Counted from the stretch's first letter, positions 35,247 through 44,750 are shown. The stretch: 64,000 bases of DNA from Phytoamicus setariae (GCF_016722925.1 NZ_JAEQNC010000002.1:248001-312000); one strand, 5' to 3'. Numbers and translations: made by a program. Notes: generated by a model from the letters alone, not told the origin.

Positions 35247-37481
35247 ATGATGAAGAAAAACCGCGCCATCTGGGTCGCACTGTTTGTTGTCGCCGCTGCA
35301 GCATTGCTGATGTTCTTTGTTGTGCTGCCGCAAATGCGCGCCGACAAGACCGGCGAAGAGCTCGCAAAGAAGGCTGGCGACGCAGCCGTGCAAACCGAGG
35401 ATGCGGCTGGGAAGGCCAAGGACACGGCGCAGGCACTGACGGACGCTGCCAAGACCGAGACGCTGGCAAAGATGGCCCGGCTGAAAGCGGATACCGAGGC
35501 TGCTGCCGCAGAGTTGCAGGGGCTGTTCGATGCGGGCCTGGCGCCGACTGCGGAACAGATTACCGCAGCCAAGGCCAAGGCTATCGCCACCTTGAAACAG
35601 GCCAGCACGATCAAGGCGCCTGAAGGTGCTGATGCTGCAATGGTTGGATTGATCGCCAAGGCCCAGTCTGGCGCAGAAAAGGCGCTCGCCGCCATTGAGG
35701 CGATGCCGACCGATGCTGACGGCGCCAGGAAAGCATTTGACGGGATGAAGTCTGGCCTGACTTCGATGTTCGAAGGCGGCGAGATGGCCGGCAAGCCGGA
35801 TGATGCCGCGAGTGCCAAGCTGCCGGCTTTTGATGTGTTGCGTGTCGAGCCGGATGGTTCCACGTTGATTGCCGGCTCCGCTGAGCCGGGCGCCAGGTTG
35901 GCCATTCTCGACGCGGGCAAGGTTATCGCGTCGACCGAGGCTGGGGCGACTGGCGATTTCGTCGCCGTGCTCGACAACCCGCTCGGTGCGGGCGATCACC
36001 AGATTGTGCTTGAAGCAACCTCCAAGGACGGCAAGAAACTGACTTCCGAGGAAATCGCCACTGTTTCCGTGCCGAAGGACAAGGGCGGCGAACTTCTTGC
36101 CATGGTGACGAAGCCGGGTGAAGCGTCCCGTATCCTGACGACGCCGAAGGCCAAGACTGAGTCCGAACTGGCTGAGAACGTTGCCAAGAGCCTGCCTGCT
36201 GAGCCCGTTACCAATAATGCCGGAGCTTCAGCTGCGACGCCGGAACTCCCGGCCGCTTCCGGGGACTTGGCCAACTCTGCGCCGATAGTGAAGAACGGCG
36301 AGGCCGAACAGTTGGAATCGGCGGCGATAGCGAGGGTTGATAAGGGCGCACCTGAAGTGCAGGTGAGTGCAGTCGAGATCGAAGGCGACAAGATCTTCGT
36401 GGCGGGCGCTGCCAAGCCGAATGCCTCTGTGCGGGTCTATGCGGATGACAAGCTTGTTTCCGAGGTAATCGCCGACAAGAATGGCCGCTTCGTCGCAGAC
36501 AACAAATTGCCGCTTGCGGTTGGCAATCATACCATTCGCGCCGATGTGCTTGCTGCGGATGGCGCCAGGGTCGAGTTCCGCGCATCGGTGCCGTTCTTCC
36601 GACCCGAAGGCGATCAGTTGGCTGCGGTGGCGAGCGACACAACCACGCCCGGTAGTCTCGAAATGCAGCCGCTTGCAGATGGTGCGTATGACAAGGCGCG
36701 GCTGGAGGCGGACAAGGCGATTTCCCTGCTGAAGAATCTCTATGCGGACGGCAAAACGCCGACTGTAGAGGAACTTGCCGCGGCTCGGTCCTCAACTGAA
36801 ATTGCCTTGAAAACCCTGTCGCAGATCAAACTTGCCGACAATGCCGGCGAGCTGGCGAAGGATATCGCGGCCAAGACGGCCGCCGAAGCCGACAAGGCGC
36901 TGGCGCTGCTCAAGTCGTTGCCGAAGGATGCCGGAGCGGTCAAGACCGCGCTCGACAAGATCGACGATGCTGTCAGCTCCGCGATTGCCCCGTCTATGCA
37001 GACTGCTGCTGCCGATCAGAAAAAGCCTGCTGTTGCGGCGCCAGCCGATGCCAAGCAGCCGGACGCCGCAACCAATGTCGTTGCGAGCGACAAGCCGGCC
37101 ACGCAGCAATCGTCACAGTCCGGTCAGGTTGCCGGATCGACGCAGGAAGCTGCCGGCACTACGGCGGTCGATACGGCCAGCCAGACAGCGCATGCCGAAG
37201 TTTCGGCCGAAGGCGCTGGTTCACCGGACCAGCCCAAAGTGATCGAGCAGGCGCCGCTCAAGCCGAGCGAGGCCTCGGTCATTATCCGGCGCGGCGATAC
37301 GCTCTGGCAGATTTCGCGTCGCGTCTATGGCAAGGGAGTGCGTTACACGACGATCTACCTCGCCAACGAAAAGCAGATCACCGATCCGGACCGCATCCTG
37401 CCTGGGCAGGTATTCGATGTTCCGGACAAGCCACTGGTGAATGCGGAAGAATTGCACCGCAAGCGTCTTGGCCTGGAATAA
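35247..37481 (+). CDS. Large envelope LysM protein with duplicated helical and Big-like domains
   Basis: 744 residues. N-terminal membrane anchor (WVALFVVAAAALLMFFVVLP). Then helical region H1 (~75-174), Big-like beta domain B1 (~191-275), B2 (~366-455), helical region H2 (~481-583, visibly related to H1), a disordered Ala/Gln/Ser linker and a C-terminal LysM (~677-725: IIRRGDTLWQISRRVYGKGV). LysM binds peptidoglycan glycan strands. The protein should span from the inner membrane into the periplasm. The C-terminal LysM part is a common alphaproteobacterial arrangement; the mirrored H-B-B-H order is notable. Lies 106 bases upstream of the Atm1-like exporter. Confidence 0.82.
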   Translation: MMKKNRAIWVALFVVAAAALLMFFVVLPQMRADKTGEELAKKAGDAAVQTEDAAGKAKDTAQALTDAAKTETLAKMARLKADTEAAAAELQGLFDAGLAPTAEQITAAKAKAIATLKQASTIKAPEGADAAMVGLIAKAQSGAEKALAAIEAMPTDADGARKAFDGMKSGLTSMFEGGEMAGKPDDAASAKLPAFDVLRVEPDGSTLIAGSAEPGARLAILDAGKVIASTEAGATGDFVAVLDNPLGAGDHQIVLEATSKDGKKLTSEEIATVSVPKDKGGELLAMVTKPGEASRILTTPKAKTESELAENVAKSLPAEPVTNNAGASAATPELPAASGDLANSAPIVKNGEAEQLESAAIARVDKGAPEVQVSAVEIEGDKIFVAGAAKPNASVRVYADDKLVSEVIADKNGRFVADNKLPLAVGNHTIRADVLAADGARVEFRASVPFFRPEGDQLAAVASDTTTPGSLEMQPLADGAYDKARLEADKAISLLKNLYADGKTPTVEELAAARSSTEIALKTLSQIKLADNAGELAKDIAAKTAAEADKALALLKSLPKDAGAVKTALDKIDDAVSSAIAPSMQTAAADQKKPAVAAPADAKQPDAATNVVASDKPATQQSSQSGQVAGSTQEAAGTTAVDTASQTAHAEVSAEGAGSPDQPKVIEQAPLKPSEASVIIRRGDTLWQISRRVYGKGVRYTTIYLANEKQITDPDRILPGQVFDVPDKPLVNAEELHRKRLGLE

Positions 37482-37532
37482 AACGAGCGCGGGGCGTTGT
37501 AGAATCCCGATCACGGACCTATTTGCATCTAA

Positions 37533-37559
37533 AGCGGCGGCTCCAATGGGGTCGCCGCT
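37533..37559. other. Hairpin between the LysM and ABC exporter genes
   Basis: AGCGGCG (37533-37539) pairs with CGCCGCT (37553-37559). No T-run follows (ATTCACATTC), so it may be an attenuator or mRNA-processing element rather than a terminator. Confidence 0.4.
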
Positions 37560-37587
37560 ATTCACATTCTAAAGCGGTGACATAGAC

Positions 37588-39477
37588 ATGGCGGGCAAAG
37601 ACAAAACGGTTTCCTCCGAATCCGGCAAGACTCTGCAGACGATCGTCAACCTCTGGCCCTATATGTGGCCATCGGACAGGCCCGATCTCAAGATGAGGGT
37701 GGTCTGGGCAACGCTGTTCCTGCTGATCGCCAAGGCTGTGCTGCTGCTGGTTCCATACTTTTTCAAGTGGTCGACCGACGCGCTCAACGGCAAGATCGAC
37801 GCGCAAGGCATTCTGCCCTTGTTCATGGCGGGCGCGATTGCGCTGGTCGTTTCCTATAACATTGCGCGCATAGCACAGGCCGGCCTCAACCAGTTGCGCG
37901 ACGCGCTGTTTGCCTCGGTCGGGCAGTATGCGGTCCGTCAGCTCGCCTACAAGACCTTCGTGCACCTGCACAAGCTGTCCCTGCGCTTCCATCTCGAGCG
38001 CCGTACCGGCGGGCTGTCGCGGGTTATCGAGCGCGGCACCAAGGGCATTGAGACGATTGTCCGTTTCACCATCCTCAATTCGGTCCCGACGCTGATCGAA
38101 TTTCTGCTGACGGCCGTGATCTTCTGGTGGGGCTACGGACTTTCCTATCTCCTCGTCACCGCCGTGACCGTATGGATCTACATCTGGTTTACCGTCAAGG
38201 CGAGTGACTGGCGCATCAACATCCGCCGGGCGATGAACGATTCCGACACCGACGCCAACACCAAGGCGATCGATTCGCTGCTCAACTTCGAGACCGTCAA
38301 GTATTTCGGCAACGAGGATATGGAGGCCAAGCGCTTCGATTCATCCATGGCGCGCTATGAAAAGTCAGCGACCCAGGTCTGGACGTCGCTCGGTTGGCTC
38401 AATTTCGGTCAGGCGGTGATTTTCGGGATTGGTACGCTGATCATGATGGTGATGTCGGGTCTTGCGGTGCAGCGCGGGGAACAGACTATTGGTGATTTCG
38501 TCTTTATCAACGCCATGCTGATCCAGCTTGCAATCCCGCTCAACTTCATCGGCTTCGTCTATCGCGAAATTCGTCAGGGTCTGACGGATATCGAATCGAT
38601 GTTCGATCTGCTCGAAGTCGATGCGGAGATCGAAGACTCGCCGAATGCCAGGCCGCTCGCGGTCGCCAATGGTGCGATTTCCTTCAACAACGTGCATTTT
38701 GCCTATGATCCCGCCCGGCAGATCCTCAAGGGCATCTCCTTCGATGTTCCCGCCGGCCATACTGTCGCCGTGGTCGGGCCGTCGGGTGCCGGCAAGTCGA
38801 CGATCTCCCGGCTGCTCTACCGGTTCTACGACGTGCAGCAGGGTACGATCACCATCGACGGCCAGGATGTGCGCGAGGTGACGCAGACGTCGCTGCGCGC
38901 CGCCATCGGCATGGTGCCGCAGGACACGGTGCTGTTCAACGACACGATCGCTTATAACATTCGCTATGGCCGGCCGTCGGCGTCACAGGAAGAGGTCGAG
39001 CGCGCCGCCGACATCGCCCAGGTCGGACACTTCATCAAGTCGCTGCCCGAAGGCTACAAGGCCATGGTCGGCGAACGCGGCCTGAAGCTGTCGGGTGGCG
39101 AAAAGCAGCGCGTGGCGATTGCCCGCACCATTCTCAAATCGCCGCCGATCCTGATCCTCGATGAGGCGACCTCGGCGCTCGATACCCATACCGAACAGGA
39201 AATCCAGTCAGCTCTCGACGAAGTGTCGAAGAACCGCACCACGCTGGTCATCGCCCACCGCCTGTCGACGGTTGTCGGTGCCGACGAGATTATCGTTCTC
39301 AAGGACGGCGGCATTGCCGAGCGCGGCAAGCATCAGGATCTGCTCGCACGCAACGGCCTCTATGCCTCCATGTGGAACCGTCAATTGGAGGCGACACAGG
39401 CCGAGGAGACGCTCAAGAAGGTGCGCGAGACCGACGATCTTGGCGTTGTGACGCGCGGCGTTCCAGCCGCGGAGTAA
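37588..39477 (+). CDS. Atm1-like ABC exporter (fused membrane and ATPase domains)
   Basis: 629 residues: six membrane segments in the first ~320 residues with the Atm1/HMT1-type RRTGGLSRVIERGTKGIETI motif, then an ATPase domain with Walker A GPSGAGKST (~397), signature LSGGEKQRVAIARTIL (~501) and Walker B ILILDEATSALD. Relatives (mitochondrial Atm1, NaAtm1) export glutathione-linked species and support Fe-S metabolism and metal tolerance. Homodimer in the inner membrane. Not part of a metal-resistance cluster here; upstream neighbour is the LysM protein. Confidence 0.92.
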   Translation: MAGKDKTVSSESGKTLQTIVNLWPYMWPSDRPDLKMRVVWATLFLLIAKAVLLLVPYFFKWSTDALNGKIDAQGILPLFMAGAIALVVSYNIARIAQAGLNQLRDALFASVGQYAVRQLAYKTFVHLHKLSLRFHLERRTGGLSRVIERGTKGIETIVRFTILNSVPTLIEFLLTAVIFWWGYGLSYLLVTAVTVWIYIWFTVKASDWRINIRRAMNDSDTDANTKAIDSLLNFETVKYFGNEDMEAKRFDSSMARYEKSATQVWTSLGWLNFGQAVIFGIGTLIMMVMSGLAVQRGEQTIGDFVFINAMLIQLAIPLNFIGFVYREIRQGLTDIESMFDLLEVDAEIEDSPNARPLAVANGAISFNNVHFAYDPARQILKGISFDVPAGHTVAVVGPSGAGKSTISRLLYRFYDVQQGTITIDGQDVREVTQTSLRAAIGMVPQDTVLFNDTIAYNIRYGRPSASQEEVERAADIAQVGHFIKSLPEGYKAMVGERGLKLSGGEKQRVAIARTILKSPPILILDEATSALDTHTEQEIQSALDEVSKNRTTLVIAHRLSTVVGADEIIVLKDGGIAERGKHQDLLARNGLYASMWNRQLEATQAEETLKKVRETDDLGVVTRGVPAAE

Positions 39478-39505
39478 TTGCTCGGATCAGTCATCTGTGT
39501 GTTTG

Positions 39506-39537
39506 CCAGGGGCGCTCTCGGATGAGGGCGCCCCTGG
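39506..39537. terminator. Terminator-like hairpin after the ABC exporter
   Basis: Perfect 10-bp stem CCAGGGGCGC (39506-39515) / GCGCCCCTGG (39528-39537). No T-run follows; probably still ends the transcript or works as a bidirectional stop. Confidence 0.6.
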
Positions 39538-39861
39538 ACGTTGTGCAGTCCGCCAGGATCGGCAAATACCTTGCCATCGATCACTGCGACGTCATCATCT
39601 TCGCGCAGCCGGCTTTTCAGGCTGCCGCGGCCTAAGAGCTTTACTCAGACCTTGCACGGAGATGTATCGGGCAATGGTCTTTCGCTGATGTCAATTTCAG
39701 TTCTGCCGTGGCTAGTATCGAAGCTATGCGTTAAACGCATGGGTGTCGTGAGGGTTTTGCCACTGCTATATCGCGCCCGGCTCTCCATATCAGGGGTATC
39801 GAAGACGCCGGGATAGCAATGCAGTCGCCGACGTCAAATGAACCCGGGAAAGGGGATCGTC
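39538..39861. other. Intergenic region with a short coding-like remnant and a palindrome
   Basis: A plus-strand open frame ending at TAA 39633-39635 reads GKYLAIDHCDVIIFAQPAFQAAAA at its end, which looks more like a real protein C-terminus than random sequence, but it has no start of its own: possible gene remnant. ATGCGTT-A-AACGCAT (39726-39740) is a perfect palindrome and may be a regulatory site for the DUF1127 gene. Confidence 0.35.
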
Positions 39862-40008
39862 ATGAGCGTCGTACGTAGTGTCAACAATTGGATCGCATAT
39901 CGCCGTACTGTGGCCGAACTCGGTCGTCTGGATCGACGCGCACTGCAGGATATCGGCATTACGCGGGATGAAATCCACGCTTTTGCGCGGACTACCGCAA
40001 CGCGCTGA
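39862..40008 (+). CDS. DUF1127 small protein (YjiS-like)
   Basis: 48 residues: MSVVRSVNNWIAYRRTVAEL then LGRLDRRALQDIGITRDEI, the DUF1127 motif (arginine-rich helix plus L-D-R-x-L-x-D-I-G-I). In Agrobacterium and Rhodobacter such small proteins affect RNA turnover and phosphate or carbon metabolism, mostly through the Arg-rich region; the role here is not known. AAAGGGGAT precedes the ATG. Followed by a strong terminator. Confidence 0.88.
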   Translation: MSVVRSVNNWIAYRRTVAELGRLDRRALQDIGITRDEIHAFARTTATR

Positions 40009-40032
40009 CTGCCTCGCACAACAGCATTCTGG

Positions 40033-40057
40033 CGCCCGCCCACATGGCGGGCGTTTT
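40033..40057 (+). terminator. Rho-independent terminator after DUF1127
   Basis: CGCCCGCC (40033-40040) / GGCGGGCG (40046-40053) with a CACAT loop, followed by TTTT. Confidence 0.85.
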
Positions 40058-40252
40058 GATTCTCGCTTGACACGATAGTCCCGGTTCAGCCGGACTTTCA
40101 TATTTCGAGGTAATCTGGCTCCTTGCCCTTCAAGCAAACCTGTTCTCCTGCACATTAGAAGGCAAGTTTGTCGGGGTTGCCTGTTTGTTCTCTTTTCGCT
40201 ATGTGATTTGGAAGGACATCAAGCGCGAATCCTGAAGGGCAATCAGCCGATC

Positions 40253-41656
40253 ATGGCCAAATCCAAAACCCAGTTTATCTGCCAGAATTGCGGCACCGTG
40301 CATTCCCGTTGGGTGGGCAAATGCGACGGCTGCGGCGCCTGGAACACCATCATCGAGGAAGACCCGACCGGCGGCATCGGCGGCGGTCCTGCCAAGGCTC
40401 CGAAGAAGGGCAGGGCTGTGGCCCTGACAACGTTGTCGGGCGAGATCGAGGATGCTCCGCGCATCGAAAGCGGCATAGCCGAACTGGATCGTGTCACGGG
40501 TGGTGGTTTCGTGCGCGGCTCGGCGCTGCTGATCGGCGGCGACCCCGGCATCGGCAAGTCGACTTTGCTGATGCAGGCAGCGGCGGCGCTGGCGCGGCGC
40601 GGCAACCGGGTCATCTATGTTTCGGGCGAAGAGGCGGTCGCGCAGGTCAGGCTGCGCGCCCAGCGGCTGAATTCCGCCGACACCGGCGTGCTGCTGGCCG
40701 CCGAAACCAATGTCGAGGATATCCTGGCGACGCTTGCCGATGGACCTCGGCCGGATCTGGTCATCATCGATTCGATCCAGACGCTCTGGAGCGACGTGGC
40801 GGATGCTGCACCCGGTACCGTCACCCAGGTCAGGGTCGGCGTGCAGGCAATGATCCGGTTTGCCAAGACCACGGGGGCCACGGTGGTGCTCGTCGGCCAT
40901 GTCACCAAGGACGGCCAGATTGCCGGTCCGCGCGTGGTCGAGCACATGGTCGATGCAGTGCTCTATTTCGAAGGCGATCGCGGCCACCATTACCGGATCA
41001 TGCGCACGGTCAAGAACCGCTTCGGTCCAACCGACGAGATCGGCGTTTTTGAAATGTCCGACAGCGGCCTGCGCGAAGTGGCCAATCCGTCCGAGCTGTT
41101 TCTCGGCGAGCGCAACGCCAAGGCACCGGGTGCGGCGGTGTTTGCCGGCATCGAGGGCACGCGGCCGGTTCTCGTCGAGGTTCAGGCACTGGTGGCGCCG
41201 ACCTCGCTCGGTACGCCGCGCCGCGCGGTCGTAGGTTGGGATTCCAGTCGGCTGGCGATGATCCTGGCCGTGCTCGAAGCGCATTGCCGGGTGCGACTCG
41301 GCAACCACGACGTCTACCTCAACGTTGCCGGTGGATACCGGATTTCCGAGCCAGCAGCCGATATTGCCATCGCCGCTGCGCTGGTTTCATCGCTTGCCGG
41401 TCTTGCTCTTCCGCATGATTGCGTCTATTTCGGCGAAATCAGCCTGTCTGGTGCGGTACGGCCTGTGAGTCACACAGGGCTTCGCCTTAAAGAAGCCGAG
41501 AAATTGGGTTTCCAGAGAGCGGTCTTGCCTTCCGGCTCGGCCGAACTATCCAAGGCCACGGCCGGCAGTTGGAACTCGATCGAGGGTCTTATGGATCTGG
41601 TTGTGCGGATTGCGGGCTCGAAACCTGTGGGGCAGGCCTCAACCGACGAGGATTGA
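40253..41656 (+). CDS. radA: DNA repair protein RadA
   Basis: RadA is a RecA-like hexameric helicase that drives branch migration in recombination. 467 residues: N-terminal four-cysteine zinc finger (Cys10, 13, 24, 27), Walker A GGDPGIGKSTL (~97-106), RadA-specific VKNRFGPTDEIGVFEM, and the C-terminal Lon-like domain (LVEVQALVAPTSLGTPRR). The ATG at 40253 fits the conserved start MAKSKTQFICQNCG; an upstream in-frame ATG at 40208 has no zinc-finger homology before it. In related genomes alr and dnaB lie upstream; here dnaB is 10 kb away and inverted. Confidence 0.95.
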   Translation: MAKSKTQFICQNCGTVHSRWVGKCDGCGAWNTIIEEDPTGGIGGGPAKAPKKGRAVALTTLSGEIEDAPRIESGIAELDRVTGGGFVRGSALLIGGDPGIGKSTLLMQAAAALARRGNRVIYVSGEEAVAQVRLRAQRLNSADTGVLLAAETNVEDILATLADGPRPDLVIIDSIQTLWSDVADAAPGTVTQVRVGVQAMIRFAKTTGATVVLVGHVTKDGQIAGPRVVEHMVDAVLYFEGDRGHHYRIMRTVKNRFGPTDEIGVFEMSDSGLREVANPSELFLGERNAKAPGAAVFAGIEGTRPVLVEVQALVAPTSLGTPRRAVVGWDSSRLAMILAVLEAHCRVRLGNHDVYLNVAGGYRISEPAADIAIAAALVSSLAGLALPHDCVYFGEISLSGAVRPVSHTGLRLKEAEKLGFQRAVLPSGSAELSKATAGSWNSIEGLMDLVVRIAGSKPVGQASTDED

Positions 41657-41749
41657 GGCTTTTGTTTCAAGGGCGCGCGGTGCTATATGGTGCCGCGGCT
41701 CGTCGGAATGACGGCAGAGCGACGGTCTCGCCGTATTGGAGAAAGATAT

Positions 41750-42367
41750 ATGCCCATTACTGGTTTTGACGGTATCGTACTTGGTGTTGTTCTCTTTTCT
41801 GCTGTTCTTGCCATGGTTCGCGGTTTTTCCCGCGAGGTACTTTCCGTCGTAAGCTGGTTTGGCTCCGCCTATGCGGCCTACAAGCTCTACCCGCTCGGCG
41901 TGCCCTATGCGAAGAACTTCATCGCCGAGGACAAGTTTGCCGTTATCGCTTCGGCCGCAGTGATCTTCCTGATCGCGCTGATCGTCATATCCTATATCAC
42001 CATGCGCATTGCCGACATGATCATCGACAGCCGAATCGGTGCGTTGGATCGTACACTTGGCTTTATCTTTGGCGCGGCGCGCGGTATTCTGATCCTTGTG
42101 GTGGCCGTCCAGTTCTTCAATGAATGGGTGCCGCCAGCAAACCATCCGGCTTGGATTGCGCAGGCAAAGTCCAAGCCGTTTCTCGACGATCTCGGGGAGA
42201 AGCTGAAGGCGGCGCTGCCGGAAGATATCGCGGCGCTTCTGAGGAAGAAGATCGAAGAGAAGATGAATGATGCCAATCCGGTGGACGGTGCAGTGACGCC
42301 GCCTGCCGATGGTGCGAACGATGCGGCGACGCCGGCGGAAGACACCGCCACGCCGCCGCAGCAGTAG
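41750..42367 (+). CDS. cvpA: CvpA family membrane protein
   Basis: 204 residues: four membrane segments (MPITGFDGIVLGVVLFSAVL, VIASAAVIFLIALIVI, TLGFIFGAARGILILVVAV and one more) followed by an acidic, Pro/Ala-rich C-terminal tail. The first segment plus GFSREVLSVVSWFG is the CvpA signature. CvpA is needed for colicin V production in E. coli and envelope stress tolerance; its molecular job is unclear. It sits 43 bases before purF, the same order as in enterobacteria. Confidence 0.92.
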   Translation: MPITGFDGIVLGVVLFSAVLAMVRGFSREVLSVVSWFGSAYAAYKLYPLGVPYAKNFIAEDKFAVIASAAVIFLIALIVISYITMRIADMIIDSRIGALDRTLGFIFGAARGILILVVAVQFFNEWVPPANHPAWIAQAKSKPFLDDLGEKLKAALPEDIAALLRKKIEEKMNDANPVDGAVTPPADGANDAATPAEDTATPPQQ

Positions 42368-42409
42368 CGTCCCGGATCTCCGGGCTGTATCCCCAACGAG
42401 CCAAAGGCC

Positions 42410-43894
42410 GTGACATTGACTGATCTTAGCGTTTCTCAGGAAGTCGACACTGACGAGAACGAAGCCGACGCATTCCGCGACGAATGCGGCGTTTTCGGCA
42501 TTTATGGCAAACCGGATGCGGGAGCTGTTGTTACGCTGGGCCTTCACGCCCTGCAGCATCGCGGACAGGAGGCGGCGGGGATCGTTTCCTATGACGGCAA
42601 ACAGTTTCGCGTCGAGCGGCATGTCGGGCTGGTGGGCGATACGTTTACCAAGCCGGCGGTTCTCGAGCGCATTCCCGGCTCCCGCGCCATCGGCCATGTC
42701 CGCTATGCTACGACGGGCGGCGCGGGTCTTCGCAATGTTCAGCCGTTCTTCGCCGAACTTGCCGGCGGCGGCTTTGCGGTCGCGCATAACGGTAACATCA
42801 CCAATGCCCTGACACTGCAAAATGATCTGCAGCGCCGAGGCGCGATTTTTCAATCGACCTCCGACACCGAAACGATCCTCCACCTCATTGCGATGAGCAA
42901 GGAAGAGGATATGCTGGCCAAGTTCATCGACGCGATCGGCCAGCTCGAAGGCGCATATTCGCTGGTCGGGCTGTCGCAGAAGAAGATGATCGGCGCTCGT
43001 GATCCGCTGGGTATCCGGCCTCTGGTGCTGGGCGATCTCGACGGCGCCTACATCCTTGCTTCGGAAACCTGCGCGCTCGACATCATCGGCGCGCGCTTCG
43101 TGCGTGACATCAAGCCGGGCGAAGTCGTCTCGATCACCGATAAGGGCATCGAAAGCTCGTTCCCGTTCGAAAAGCCGAGCCCGCGCTTCTGCATTTTCGA
43201 ATATGTCTATTTCGCCCGTCCCGATTCCGTACTGGATGGTCGCAACGTCTATGAAGCCCGCAAGCAGATCGGCATCGAGCTGGCGCGCGAATGCCCGGTC
43301 GACGCAGATGTCATCGTCCCGGTTCCGGATTCCGGCGTCCCGGCAGCGATCGGATTTGCCCAGGAATCCGGACTGCCGTTTGAACTCGGCATTATCCGCA
43401 ATCACTATGTCGGCCGCACCTTCATCCAGCCGACGGCCTCGATCCGGCATATGGGCGTCAAGCTCAAGCACAATCCCAACCGCCGCACCATCGAAGGCAA
43501 GCGCGTTGTGCTGGTCGACGACTCGATCGTTCGCGGCACGACGTCGCAAAAGATCGTGCAACTGGTGAGGGATGCTGGCGCCAAGGAAGTGCATATGCGC
43601 ATCGCGTCGCCACCGACCATGTCTTCGTGCTACTACGGGGTCGACACGCCTGAGAAGTCCAAGCTGCTCGCCTCGCGTATGTCCATCGAGGAGATGGCAA
43701 ACTACATCAAGGTGGATTCCCTCGGCTTCCTGACAATCGATGGCCTTTACAGGGCCGTCAACGAGCCTTCGCGCAACAACAGCTGTCCGCAATTCTGCGA
43801 TGCCTGCTTCACTGGCGAGTACCCGACCCAGTTGACAGACCAGCAGGGCTTTTCCACCATGCGTACGCTCGACCTTCTTGCCTCGAATGGATAA
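42410..43894 (+). CDS. purF: Amidophosphoribosyltransferase
   Basis: First step of purine synthesis: PRPP plus glutamine to phosphoribosylamine. 494 residues from a GTG start. A propeptide of 25 residues precedes Cys26 (RDECGVFGIY), the N-terminal nucleophile of the glutaminase domain, as in other self-processed PurF enzymes. The C-terminal part has the PRPP site VVLVDDSIVRGTTS. The C-terminal cysteines (NSCPQFCDACFTGEYP) suggest an Fe-S-containing Bacillus-type enzyme. Followed 11 bases later by the SDR gene. Confidence 0.95.
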   Translation: MTLTDLSVSQEVDTDENEADAFRDECGVFGIYGKPDAGAVVTLGLHALQHRGQEAAGIVSYDGKQFRVERHVGLVGDTFTKPAVLERIPGSRAIGHVRYATTGGAGLRNVQPFFAELAGGGFAVAHNGNITNALTLQNDLQRRGAIFQSTSDTETILHLIAMSKEEDMLAKFIDAIGQLEGAYSLVGLSQKKMIGARDPLGIRPLVLGDLDGAYILASETCALDIIGARFVRDIKPGEVVSITDKGIESSFPFEKPSPRFCIFEYVYFARPDSVLDGRNVYEARKQIGIELARECPVDADVIVPVPDSGVPAAIGFAQESGLPFELGIIRNHYVGRTFIQPTASIRHMGVKLKHNPNRRTIEGKRVVLVDDSIVRGTTSQKIVQLVRDAGAKEVHMRIASPPTMSSCYYGVDTPEKSKLLASRMSIEEMANYIKVDSLGFLTIDGLYRAVNEPSRNNSCPQFCDACFTGEYPTQLTDQQGFSTMRTLDLLASNG

Positions 43895-43905
43895 CGGATT
43901 ACCGA

Positions 43906-44640
43906 ATGCTTGATCTCTCTGGCCGCATCGCGGTTGTAACCGGCGCCTCGCGCGGCATCGGCTATTTCACAGCACTTGAGCTTGCCCGCGCCGGAGCGCA
44001 TGTTATCGCCTGTGCACGTACGGTTGGTGGTCTTGAGGACCTTGACGATTCGATCAAGGCGCTTGGGGGCAGCGCGACGCTGGTTCCCTTCGATCTGGCT
44101 GACATGAATGCCATTGACGCGCTTGGCGGAGCTATTTTTGAACGTTGGGGAAAGCTCGACATTCTGGTCGCAAATGCCGGCGTGCTCGGTACGATCTCGC
44201 CGATTGGCCATGTCGAAGCCAAGGTTTTCGAGAAGGTGATGACCGTCAACGTGACGGCAACGTGGCGCCTGATCCGTTCGCTTGATCCGCTGTTGCAGAA
44301 ATCCGATCAGGGCAGGGCGTTGATCCTCACCTCCAGTCTGGCCCACAGATGCAAGCCGTTCTGGGGTCCGTATTCAGCCTCGAAAGCTGCCGTAGAGGCT
44401 TTGGCCCGCACCTGGGCTAACGAAATCGAACGCCTGCCGCTCAAGGTCATCAGCGTCGATCCGGGCGGTACGCGGACCGCAATGCGTGCGCAAGCCTATC
44501 CGGGCGAAGATCCGGAAACGCTGCCGCATCCACACGAGGTTGCTCGGGTCATTGCGGGGCTGGCCGGGCCAGACATGAACGAAACCGGCAAGCTCTACCT
44601 CGTGCGTGAGCAGCGTTTCGCCGAATATACGCAGCCCTAG
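43906..44640 (+). CDS. Short-chain dehydrogenase/reductase
   Basis: 244 residues with the SDR cofactor motif VVTGASRGIGYF, the NAG motif (LVANAGVLG), and active-site Ser (TSSLAHRC) with YSASKAAVEAL (Tyr-x3-Lys). NAD(P)-dependent; substrate unknown. The sequence LAHRCKPFWGPYSASK is typical of the rhizobial SDR that follows purF. Probably co-transcribed with purF (11-base gap). Confidence 0.9.
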   Translation: MLDLSGRIAVVTGASRGIGYFTALELARAGAHVIACARTVGGLEDLDDSIKALGGSATLVPFDLADMNAIDALGGAIFERWGKLDILVANAGVLGTISPIGHVEAKVFEKVMTVNVTATWRLIRSLDPLLQKSDQGRALILTSSLAHRCKPFWGPYSASKAAVEALARTWANEIERLPLKVISVDPGGTRTAMRAQAYPGEDPETLPHPHEVARVIAGLAGPDMNETGKLYLVREQRFAEYTQP

Positions 44641-44660
44641 TTTTTCCGACATCGTGTTAA

Positions 44661-44685
44661 GCAGCCAACAGGTTTGTTTGGCTGC
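44661..44685 (+). terminator. Hairpin after the purF-SDR operon
   Basis: GCAGCCAA (44661-44668) pairs with TTGGCTGC (44678-44685). AACTCTTCT follows, not a full T-run, so terminator strength is moderate at best. Confidence 0.5.
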
Positions 44686-44750
44686 AACTCTTCTATGCGA
44701 ATTCGTTTTCTGCCAGATTGCCGATTGAGAAGGCATGAAGGAGGAACAAC

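Noticed and set aside
41639-43792. Very long minus-strand frame across cvpA and purF
   Set aside because: Antisense to two well-identified genes; composition is that of a shadow frame.
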